Assembly (NCBI GenBank): GCA_947258635.1 | Contig: CAMYJM010000192.1 | Coordinates: 1 to 11,845 of the forward strand | DNA: 11,845 nucleotides | Direction: 5' to 3' | From: an uncultured Acidimicrobiaceae bacterium | GTDB taxonomy: Bacteria; Actinomycetota; Acidimicrobiia; Spongiisociales; UBA5794 | In this document: in pieces, positions 1 to 5,859 of the stretch | Position numbering within the stretch: position 1 is the stretch's first letter | Layout: every line of letters starts with the position of its first letter | Translations under genes and position numbers: made by a program | The notes under the pieces: generated by a model | The model's database searches: none | What the model was told of the DNA's origin: nothing | The model's input: only the letters and a program-made list of their open reading frames with translations

Positions 1-2
1 CG

Positions 3-195
3 GCCGCTAAGACCCCGGTGGCGAAGAAACCGGCGGCCAAGAAACCGGCGGCGAAGAAACCGGCGGCCAAGAAACCCGCGGCCAAGAAATCGGCCGTCAA
101 GACCCCGGCGGCCAAGAAATCGGCCGCAACCACCGCGAGGAAGACCAAAGTGCCCAAGTCCGCTGCGAAGACGCCGGCCGCCACCGCGGCCGCCG
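3..195 (+). repeat. Degenerate coding repeat for a Lys/Ala/Pro-rich tail
   Basis: The 5' part of carD consists of imperfect 15-base units of the type GCGGCCAAGAAACCG, tandem from the window edge to about 125 and then decaying. Each unit encodes an A-A-K-K-P or A-A-K-K-S pentapeptide. The near-identity of neighbouring units suggests expansion by slippage, so the copy number may vary between strains. The product is a strongly basic, disordered segment. Confidence 0.8.
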
Positions 196-731
196 ATATC
201 CCGGCTCCTCCGAGGAGCAAGCCCAAGATCCCGTTCAAAGTGGGGGACAAGGTCGTATACCCCCATCATGGAGCCGCGACGATCATCAAGAAGGAACGTA
301 TCGAGTTCTCCGGCACCAAGACGGATTACTTCGTGCTCGAGGTGGCCACCGACCAGCTGACGGTGCGGGTACCGGCAGTCAACGCGGTCGATCTCGGAGT
401 GCGCCCCGTTATCAGCAAGACGGTCGCTCGCAAAGTCTTCAAGACTTTCAAGGAAGAGCCCCAGGAGGCCGGCGCCAACTGGTCGCGCTGGTACAAACTT
501 CTGACCGAGAAGATCAACTCTGGTGATATTTTCCAAGTGGCCGAAGTGGTCCGCGACCTGACATACGCCCAGCAGGTCAAGGGCATCAGCCCGGCGCTGA
601 AACGCATGCTGGCCAAAGCCCGGCTGATCATCATCAGCGAGTTGCGCTTTGCTCTGGTCCTCGATGAGGAAGAGGCCATCAAGAAGCTGGACCGCGCCCT
701 CCCCAAGGTCGAAGTCCCCGTAGAGCTGTAG
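3..731 (+). CDS. carD: CarD family RNA polymerase-binding regulator, 5' partial
   Basis: CarD binds the RNA polymerase beta subunit and upstream promoter DNA and stabilises the open complex; in actinobacteria it is essential for rRNA and housekeeping transcription. Numbering from the GTG at 18, the N-terminal RNAP-interacting domain starts near residue 71 (FKVGDKVVYPHHG) and ends near 128 (LTVRVPAVNAVDLGVR). The helical DNA-binding domain holds NWSRWY, whose W155 matches the minor-groove wedge Trp of mycobacterial CarD, then EVVRDL and KRMLAKAR. The odd part is the first ~60 residues, built of AAKKP, AVKTP and AAKKS units resembling histone H1 or the mycobacterial HupB tail. The frame stays open upstream of the GTG to the window edge with the same repeat (AAKTPV), so the true start probably lies outside and the GTG at 18 is only the first visible candidate. 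Stop TAG at 729-731. Family call is secure; the start is not. Confidence 0.95.
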   Translation, partial: AAKTPVAKKPAAKKPAAKKPAAKKPAAKKSAVKTPAAKKSAATTARKTKVPKSAAKTPAATAAADIPAPPRSKPKIPFKVGDKVVYPHHGAATIIKKERIEFSGTKTDYFVLEVATDQLTVRVPAVNAVDLGVRPVISKTVARKVFKTFKEEPQEAGANWSRWYKLLTEKINSGDIFQVAEVVRDLTYAQQVKGISPALKRMLAKARLIIISELRFALVLDEEEAIKKLDRALPKVEVPVEL

Positions 732-753
732 CCGAGAGTCCACGGCCTTCATC

Positions 754-788
754 ACCTAGTACCTAGACTAATTACTAAGTACTTCCAT
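754..788. promoter_or_regulatory. AT-rich imperfect inverted repeat between carD and yacL
   Basis: In the 97-base gap after carD a markedly AT-rich stretch carries arms AGTACCTA (758-765) and TAAGTACT (776-783), which are complementary at 7 of 8 positions around a 10-base spacer. No T-tract follows, which argues against an intrinsic terminator. It lies 45-70 bases ahead of the yacL start and could hold that gene's promoter or an operator for a dimeric regulator. The function is inference. Confidence 0.3.
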
Positions 789-828
789 CCGATCTGCCGA
801 TCGCCTTTGCAGAAGGACTGGAGGTTCC

Positions 829-1902
829 GTGTTTGTTGAGGCCGTGAGGCTCCTGATCACGCTGGCGCTGTTGGTAGTGGGGTTCAATCTGGGCAGCGGA
901 ATGCCGGGGTGGTTTCCCGCAGCCGAGTTCGACCCGGGCGTAACCGAGGTCTGGGGGGCGATACTCGGGGCGGGCTGCGGCTACGTCACCGGCGGCGTGA
1001 TCGGCCGGGCGGTAAACCGCTCGATCACCAAAGCCCCGCAAGTTGTCTCGAAGGCGAGTGGCGCCGAGCTGTTCGCCGGGGCATTTGGCCTCATTACCGG
1101 GATCATCGTCGGCTGCGTACTGGCGGTGCCCACGATCGTGCTGCTTCCCGCCAACGCCGGATGGCCGCTCGCCGGGCTGATCGTCCTGGTACTGGCCGCG
1201 TTCGGCGCAGAGGTATTTGCCGCCCGTGCGGATGACTTGCTCTCGGTTACCGGCCTGCGCCGGGCTGCCCGGCTGGTGCCCGGGACCGACGAAGCCGGCG
1301 ACAGGTACCTCGTGGACTCCTCGGCGGCTATCGACGGCCGGGTGCTCGACCTGGTACGCGCCGGGCTCCTCAAGGGCAACCTGTGGGCGACGGCTTTCGT
1401 CGTCGACGAGCTTCAGGGGATAGCCGATGCGGCCGACCGCAACCGGAGACGGCGCGGCCGGCGCGGGCTCGATGTACTTGACACCCTCGCCGACATGCCG
1501 GGTGTCTCGTTCCTGGTGCTCGAGGACACGGTTCCCGAACACCAGGAGGTCGACGCTAAGCTGCTCGCATTGGCGGCCAAGCTGCACGCCGGCTTGATCA
1601 CCACCGACCACAACCTCGCCAAGGCGGCCTCGGTCCGCGGGTTGCGCGTCGTGAATCCGCACTCCATCGGAGAGTCGCTGCGGCCCGAGGTGGCCGCCGG
1701 TGACATCATCGAGGTCACGGTCGAGCGGGCCGGCAATGAGCCCGGCCAGGGCGTCGCTTTTCTGGACGACGGAACCATGGTTGTCATCGCTCAGGCAGCG
1801 GCGGCCATTGGAACCGTCGTCCAGGCTGAGGTGACCAACACCCTCCGCACGGCCGTGGGTCGCATGGTGTTCGCCACCCTGTCGGGTGTGAGCATCCGTT
1901 AG
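829..1902 (+). CDS. YacL-type membrane PIN-TRAM domain protein, predicted ribonuclease
   Basis: This 357-residue protein matches the YacL family in length and order. The N-terminal ~135 residues hold about four hydrophobic segments (near 5-22, 42-60, 80-104 and 112-132). A PIN nuclease domain starts at YLVDSSAAIDGRV, and a TRAM-like RNA-binding domain follows (about 285-350) with GVAFLDDGTMVVI and AVGRMVFA. The four acidic PIN metal ligands are all visible: D163, E194 (VVDELQ), D242 (EVDAKL) and D260 (TTDHN), so the nuclease site looks intact. The family is thought to be a membrane-anchored RNase; targets here are unknown. The GTG start is preceded by GGAGG at 820-824 and AAGGA at 813-817. 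The stop is 9 bases before ispF, so the two are probably co-transcribed. In Bacillus yacL also sits beside ispD-ispF. Confidence 0.9.
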   Translation: MFVEAVRLLITLALLVVGFNLGSGMPGWFPAAEFDPGVTEVWGAILGAGCGYVTGGVIGRAVNRSITKAPQVVSKASGAELFAGAFGLITGIIVGCVLAVPTIVLLPANAGWPLAGLIVLVLAAFGAEVFAARADDLLSVTGLRRAARLVPGTDEAGDRYLVDSSAAIDGRVLDLVRAGLLKGNLWATAFVVDELQGIADAADRNRRRRGRRGLDVLDTLADMPGVSFLVLEDTVPEHQEVDAKLLALAAKLHAGLITTDHNLAKAASVRGLRVVNPHSIGESLRPEVAAGDIIEVTVERAGNEPGQGVAFLDDGTMVVIAQAAAAIGTVVQAEVTNTLRTAVGRMVFATLSGVSIR

Positions 1903-1911
1903 CCTCCGGGC

Positions 1912-2391
1912 ATGCGCACCGGGTTCGGCCTCGACGTCCATGCCTTCGGCGGGAGCCCGCCGCTGCTGCTGTGCGGCGTCGTCGTGGACGAATCACGGGG
2001 CCTGATCGGCACGTCGGATGCCGACGTCGCCGCTCACGCCCTCGGCGATGCTTTGCTGGGGGCGGCCGTACTCGGCGATATCGGAACCCATTTCCCGTCG
2101 GGCAGCGTTGACTTCGTCGATGCCGATTCGATGGACCTGCTGGCCCGGGTGGTCGAGATGGTCGCCGCCGAAAGGCTCACCGTCGCCCACGTCGACGTGA
2201 CGATCGTCGCCCAGTCGGTACGTATCGCGCCCCACCGGAGCGCCATGACCGGCAAAGTCGCCGCGGTCCTCGGACTCGACCGGTCACTCGTGTCTGTCAA
2301 GGCGACGACCAGCGATGGGCTCGGCGTGATCGGTCGCGACGAAGGCATTGCGGCAATGGCCCTGGCGACGCTGCGCCCGAGTCGGGACTGA
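1912..2391 (+). CDS. ispF: 2-C-methyl-D-erythritol 2,4-cyclodiphosphate synthase
   Basis: IspF cyclises CDP-methylerythritol 2-phosphate to methylerythritol cyclodiphosphate with release of CMP, in the cytosolic MEP route to isoprenoids. The 159 residues match the usual length. The metal ligands D8, H10 (GLDVHAFG) and H42 (AAHALGDALLGAA) are present, as are LGDIGTHFP, HVDVTIVAQ and KATTSDGLG. One oddity is that the active-site loop His that E. coli has at position 34 (AHSDGD) is Thr here (GTSDAD). The ATG follows yacL by 9 bases without a good Shine-Dalgarno, suggesting translational coupling. The upstream partner ispD is missing, although carD-ispD-ispF-cysS-rlmB is the mycobacterial order. 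The gene ends 5 bases before the convergent Clp_N locus, leaving no room for a terminator. Confidence 0.95.
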   Translation: MRTGFGLDVHAFGGSPPLLLCGVVVDESRGLIGTSDADVAAHALGDALLGAAVLGDIGTHFPSGSVDFVDADSMDLLARVVEMVAAERLTVAHVDVTIVAQSVRIAPHRSAMTGKVAAVLGLDRSLVSVKATTSDGLGVIGRDEGIAAMALATLRPSRD

Positions 2392-2881
2392 GCGCCTCAG
2401 TCGAGCAGTGCGTCGAGCCCGAGCAGGAGTGCCCCGGCCGCGAAGAGCACCAGGGCCACGAGCGCCACCCATGTGGCGAAACGACTGCCGTGAGGTTGGG
2501 GCGCCCATGGCCGGAGATGGACGGCAGCGCTCAGGGTCGATACGACGACTCCACCGATCAGTGATATCAGCCCGGCGCCGGCCAGGTTGGCGAGAGGCCG
2601 CTCGACCAGGACCGCAACGATTGCCACGAGCGCGAATAGCGCCGACAGCAGCCCGACGATTCCGAACGGCGTCTCGCGGTTTGTCACCCCTATGAATCCC
2701 GACGTTCCTGGAGGACCACCGAGAGCCACCAGTCCGGTCGGCAGTTCCCTCTGCGCGGCCGACCAAGCCCGCGCGCTCGAATAGCGGCGTGGCGGCGGTT
2801 CCTCCGCAGGTTCGGTCCCGATCAGCACGATCAAAGCCTGCCGGACCTCGATCAGTTCGGCGCCGAGCTTCTGGAGCACCT

Positions 2882-2948
2882 GGGCGGCGACGCCCTCGCC
2901 CTCGCGGATCAAGCCGAGCAGGATGTGCTCGGTACCGATGTAGTTGTG
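2882..2948. repeat. 67-bp direct repeat, copy A (second Clp_N repeat)
   Basis: This segment matches 3063-3129 at 65 of 67 bases. The differences are one synonymous Leu codon change and one His-to-Arg change. It encodes the HNYIGTEHILLGLI-EGEGVAA core of the second Clp_N repeat on the minus strand. Confidence 0.9.
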
Positions 2949-3062
2949 ACCCAGCTGGAGAGCTTCCCGCAGCGACAGCTCGAGGACTTTCTTGGCGCGC
3001 GGCGTGAAGGGTGACCTTGGCGCGCACCGAGTCGAGGTCGATTCCGAGGCTCTCGAGGCCGC

Positions 3063-3129
3063 GGGCGGCGACGCCCTCGCCCTCGTGGATCAGGCCGAGC
3101 AGGATGTGCTCGGTACCGATGTAGTTGTG
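3063..3129. repeat. 67-bp direct repeat, copy B (first Clp_N repeat)
   Basis: Partner of 2882-2948, offset by exactly 181 bases, which is not a multiple of three. This offset is the direct sign that the two Clp_N repeats lie in different reading frames. Confidence 0.9.
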
Positions 3130-3297
3130 GTTGAGGAGGCGCGCTTCCTCCTGCGCCAGCACTACAACCCGGCGCGCCCGGTCGGTGAACTTCTCGAACA
3201 CTGACCCTCCCTAGCTCATCAGAATGAACCACTACTAGCCCAAAAAGGATCAACGGAGCGCTTCATGGCGGATTCTGGTTGAAAGGCAGGCCCGACT

Positions 3298-4062
3298 TCA
3301 GCCATCGAGCGATTCGTCGATACGCCCAGATGAGCGATCGCTGGAACCATTGGTCGCCACGCGCAGCGGCTTCAATACACTCGTGGGATCGAGGACAATG
3401 CGCATTGGTGCGATTCCCGTCTGTCCATTGCCCACATCGCTTCCTACCGTTGCCGCTTCGGGGGCTCGGTGCCTCACCTGGAGTACTGCTTCGTTCGTGG
3501 TCAGGTCGAGGCTCTTCACCGACACGCTCTGCACGTTCAGACCGGTACGAGCGCGGAGGTCTGAGATAACCAGGTGGGCGGATCCGCCGCCCAGCAAGTC
3601 GGCCCGGTCGTATCTCACTGTGGCAGTCTCCGCCTGCCTCCCGTCATCTTCGATGAACAGGCGCGATCCGGCGATGAGACTGCCGATCGTGATGACATTG
3701 ATGACGAGGAGCTCTTGGTAGGACATGCCCTGCAATCCGGAAGCGTTCAGCACTGCCAGAGCCAGCGATGCAAAGAGGAAGGACATCTCAGTGACGGCGA
3801 GTGTCGTCGTGCGGAATCGCATGATGCCGAAGAGCGCGAACAGACCGAACGCGGCCCCCACCCCTAGCGTTACATGCAACATCGCGTAGGTGATCCCGAA
3901 AACGACCACGTTGATGGTGGTGAGCATGAACATGATGTTGCGGGCGCGCCGGGGTCGTCGGTATACCAAGATCAGAATGCCCGCCAATGCGGCGAGATCA
4001 ATCACCAGGCCCACCGCCAACCGAGCGAGATCGCTATCGCTTATCAGGGCATCAATACTCAT
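3298..4062 (-). CDS. DUF4956 family membrane protein
   Basis: A 254-residue protein with five hydrophobic segments in its N-terminal half (about 15-35, 42-62, 66-80, 93-108 and 117-134) and a soluble C-terminal half. The signature FGLFALFGIMRFRT followed by TEMSFLF and the segment NVITIGSLIAGSRLFIE is typical of DUF4956. Family members often neighbour VTC-type polyphosphate polymerase or CotH-like genes, but neither is here, so the role is unknown. I chose ATG at 4062 because AGGGAT lies 7 bases upstream and the product opens with MSIDALISDSDLARL; a GTG at 4089 would add nine residues but has no ribosome site. The C-terminal ~35 residues are Ser/Gly-rich and look disordered. The gene stands alone, with about 100 bases on one side and 206 on the other, in DNA visibly less GC-rich than its surroundings. 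Confidence 0.85.
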   Translation of the reverse strand: MSIDALISDSDLARLAVGLVIDLAALAGILILVYRRPRRARNIMFMLTTINVVVFGITYAMLHVTLGVGAAFGLFALFGIMRFRTTTLAVTEMSFLFASLALAVLNASGLQGMSYQELLVINVITIGSLIAGSRLFIEDDGRQAETATVRYDRADLLGGGSAHLVISDLRARTGLNVQSVSVKSLDLTTNEAVLQVRHRAPEAATVGSDVGNGQTGIAPMRIVLDPTSVLKPLRVATNGSSDRSSGRIDESLDG

Positions 4063-4268
4063 TGTCAGATCCCTGTGCAGAAACACCACGCGCCGTAGCA
4101 GGCGGCTCCATCAACCACATAACAACCCCCTTGGGCGGTCGCGACCCCGACATCTGAAACCAACAGTAGTCCGCGCTTGGCTCAGAGGGACTGTCGATGC
4201 TGAGTTCTCTGCCCTTGACCGACCCAGAATCGACTAGCTCGTTTCGATCCGCTCGATTGTGGTACCTG
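4063..4268. other. 206-bp intergenic region upstream of the DUF4956 gene
   Basis: This gap lies between the hydrolase stop and the DUF4956 start and is visibly poorer in GC than the flanking genes. ORFs crossing it (for example minus strand 4306-4052) overlap both neighbours out of frame and have no recognisable domain or ribosome site. It presumably holds the DUF4956 promoter, but I see no convincing -35/-10 pair and no strong terminator. Confidence 0.4.
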
Positions 4269-5042
4269 TTATGGAGCCGTCGGTCCTCGAGTGTGTTGGC
4301 GAACAAACCCCGCGACGGCTGCCGCCACTACCTTGGGTTGGTCGAGGTGGGCCGAGTGGCCGCAATCCTCCAACCAGACCCGCTCCACGGGCCCGTCGAC
4401 GGCGGCTTCTACTGCGTCGAGCTGGCGGGCCGTCCCGTACTCATCACCGGCGCACTGGATCAGCAGCAGGGGACACTTGATGCCAACGAGGTCCGATTCG
4501 AGGTTCCAGTCCTGGAACGCGGCGTCCTTCCAGATGTCGTGCCAGCCGTAGAAGGTCGCCGCCGGATCGTGGTGGTGTTTTGCCATCTTCTCCGCCAGGC
4601 CGTCTTCCTCGAAGGCCTTGCGGGCCGCCTCGACGCCGATGAGCACCTCGTCCTCGACGAACACATGCGGGGCGATGGCCACGATGGCTCGCACCGGCCA
4701 GCGACCGGCGCCGGCGTGAATCAGCGCGATCGAAGCCCCGTCGGAATGGCCGATGAGGATCGGATCGGCGACATCCAGCTTGGCGAGCAGCTCGGGGAGG
4801 GCGATCAGCGCCTCGTCGTGCATGAAGCGGGGCGTGCGGGGTTCGGTGATGGGATCGGACCACCCATGGCCGTGGCGGGAATAGACGAAAGCCGGCAGCC
4901 CGGTGGCGGCAGCGATCGTCTCGGGGAAGTTGCGCCACAGGCCCTGGCTGCCAATGCCCTCGTGAAGGAATACCAGCGGCGACCCGGAGCCGGGGATCTC
5001 TCGATAGTCGAGGTTCACACCGGCTACGTGAATCGAGGGCAC
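4269..5042 (-). CDS. Alpha/beta hydrolase
   Basis: A 257-residue alpha/beta-hydrolase fold enzyme, cytoplasmic (no signal peptide). The complete catalytic triad is visible: nucleophile S100 in GHSDGAS, acid D200 in CAGDEYG and H229 in CGHSAHLDQP. The oxyanion strand is FLHEGIGS and the RHGHGWSDP loop is typical of the esterase/lyase-like branch. A cap region runs from about 125 to 185. The substrate cannot be named; an ester or related carboxyl compound is likely. I chose GTG at 5042 because AGGAAG sits about 7 bases upstream, overlapping the TAG of the preceding gene; an ATG at 5087 would overlap that gene by 35 bases. With a gap of only 10 bases it is the second gene of an operon with the phosphodiesterase, so hydrolysis of glycerol- or lipid-derived esters is a reasonable but unproven context. 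Confidence 0.88.
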   Translation of the reverse strand: MPSIHVAGVNLDYREIPGSGSPLVFLHEGIGSQGLWRNFPETIAAATGLPAFVYSRHGHGWSDPITEPRTPRFMHDEALIALPELLAKLDVADPILIGHSDGASIALIHAGAGRWPVRAIVAIAPHVFVEDEVLIGVEAARKAFEEDGLAEKMAKHHHDPAATFYGWHDIWKDAAFQDWNLESDLVGIKCPLLLIQCAGDEYGTARQLDAVEAAVDGPVERVWLEDCGHSAHLDQPKVVAAAVAGFVRQHTRGPTAP

Positions 5043-5052
5043 GGCGCTCTTC

Positions 5053-5793
5053 CTAGAACGGGGGAGCGGCGTACAGGTCGAGAGCACCCTGCGGGTCGTT
5101 GGCGATTACCGCGGCAACGCCCGCTTTGCGGAGCTTGTTCAACGCCCGGCGTCCGTCCACGGTCCACACCACCACGCCGAGGCCGTGCTCGGCAGCCAGA
5201 CGCACCGCTTTGGCAGGCTTCGCCCGCAGCAGCCTCTTGTGGACCGCCACGTAGCTGTGGCCGGCGGCGGCGGCTTCCGGGATGTCGTCCGCCAGGTCGG
5301 CAGTCCGATCGAGCAGGCGCCCGGTGACAATCCTCTCGTCGAGGAAACGAACCCGGGCTGCGGTATCCGGGTTGAACGACGTCACGACGCAGCGGCCAAA
5401 GCGATCACCGGCGGCGACCCAGGCGGCGATGCTGTCGGCCATCCGATGCTCCGGGTCGAAGTCGGGCTCGCTCGGATCGTTCTTGATCTCCACGTTGATT
5501 ATGAGCTCGCCGAGCACCTCCGCGGCCTCGTCGAGCGTCGGAATGTGGGGCAGGTCGGCCCGCACCTCGGCGAAGGGGCGCTCGGCGAGGACTCCGAAGC
5601 CCGCCGCGTATGGGTCGTGGCTCAGTATCACGGCGTCGTCGGACGTGAATCGTACGTCCAGCTCGACGCCGTCGGCGCCATGCTGCACTGCGAGGCGGAA
5701 CGCCTCGAGCGTGTTGTCCCCGGCGTGAGCCGACGCGCCGCGGTGGCCGAGCACCAGGGGGCGCCCCGCCGGCGATGGATACGTCAATGCCAT
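5053..5793 (-). CDS. Glycerophosphodiester phosphodiesterase family protein
   Basis: A GDPD-type TIM-barrel enzyme of 246 residues, which hydrolyses glycerophosphodiesters to glycerol 3-phosphate and an alcohol. Conserved parts are visible in order: HRGAS with catalytic H17 and R18, DNTLEAF, GVELDVR with metal ligands E44 and D46, SHDP with catalytic H59, NVEIK (E102, K104), TSFNPD and VVWTVDG near the C terminus. There is no signal peptide or membrane anchor, so it is probably a cytoplasmic UgpQ-like enzyme recycling phospholipid headgroups. It is the first gene of the minus-strand pair with the hydrolase. No Shine-Dalgarno precedes the ATG; instead TAGCCT stands exactly 6 bases before it, consistent with a leaderless transcript. 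It diverges from cysS across 66 bases. Confidence 0.93.
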   Translation of the reverse strand: MALTYPSPAGRPLVLGHRGASAHAGDNTLEAFRLAVQHGADGVELDVRFTSDDAVILSHDPYAAGFGVLAERPFAEVRADLPHIPTLDEAAEVLGELIINVEIKNDPSEPDFDPEHRMADSIAAWVAAGDRFGRCVVTSFNPDTAARVRFLDERIVTGRLLDRTADLADDIPEAAAAGHSYVAVHKRLLRAKPAKAVRLAAEHGLGVVVWTVDGRRALNKLRKAGVAAVIANDPQGALDLYAAPPF

Positions 5794-5799
5794 GCGGCG

Positions 5800-5805
5800 A
5801 GGCTA
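5800..5805 (-). promoter_or_regulatory. Candidate -10 hexamer TAGCCT, leaderless promoter of gdpd
   Basis: On the minus strand TAGCCT fits the actinobacterial TANNNT -10 pattern and is followed by 6 bases and then the ATG at 5793. This spacing would place the transcription start at or near the initiation codon. No -35 match to TTGACA is evident. Confidence 0.4.
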
Positions 5806-5847
5806 GTGGGCCGGCGCGGCCTCGGCTCGGCGAGGGGACGTGCCGGG

Positions 5848-5853
5848 TAGCAT
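5848..5853 (+). promoter_or_regulatory. Candidate -10 hexamer TAGCAT, leaderless promoter of cysS
   Basis: TAGCAT fits TANNNT and is followed by CGCACC and the GTG at 5860, a 6-base spacing equal to that on the divergent gdpd side. No ribosome-binding site lies between, which supports leaderless initiation at GTG. No clear -35 element is visible. Confidence 0.45.
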
Positions 5854-5859
5854 CGCACC

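Larger units (their letters stand above)
2397..3201 (-). pseudogene. Double Clp N-domain protein with three C-terminal membrane segments, frameshifted
   Basis: Reading from GTG at 3201 (RBS GGGAGGG, 3205-3211), the product begins as a ClpC-like N-domain: MFEKFTDRARRVVVLAQEEA, HNYIGTEHILLGLIHEGEGV, then LGIDLDSVRAKV. Near 3010-3016 the homology jumps to another frame (PFTPRAKKVLELSLREALQL), which encodes the second Clp_N repeat and continues to TGA at 2397-2399. The linker that separates the repeats in ClpC is missing: the repeats lie 181 bases apart instead of about 225, so roughly 44 bases are absent. No AAA+ ATPase domain follows. Instead there is a ~50-residue linker and three hydrophobic segments (about 2666-2604, 2588-2517 and 2480-2409). 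Intact, it would be a membrane-tethered Clp_N substrate- or adaptor-binding protein. As read, translation leaves the conserved frame after ~65 residues. True decay, programmed frameshift and assembly error are all open. Confidence 0.75.

Noticed and set aside
775..1941. Long minus-strand ORF opposite yacL
   Set aside because: It is antisense to a gene with a complete PIN-TRAM signature, is Gly/Arg/His-rich without domains, and arises because GC-rich codons rarely form stops on the other strand.
4052..4306. 84-residue minus-strand ORF between the hydrolase and DUF4956 genes
   Set aside because: It overlaps both neighbours out of frame, has no ribosome site and no recognisable motif.
4197..5327. 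Plus-strand ORF across the hydrolase and GDPD genes
   Set aside because: It is antisense to two enzymes with intact catalytic residues and carries no domain.
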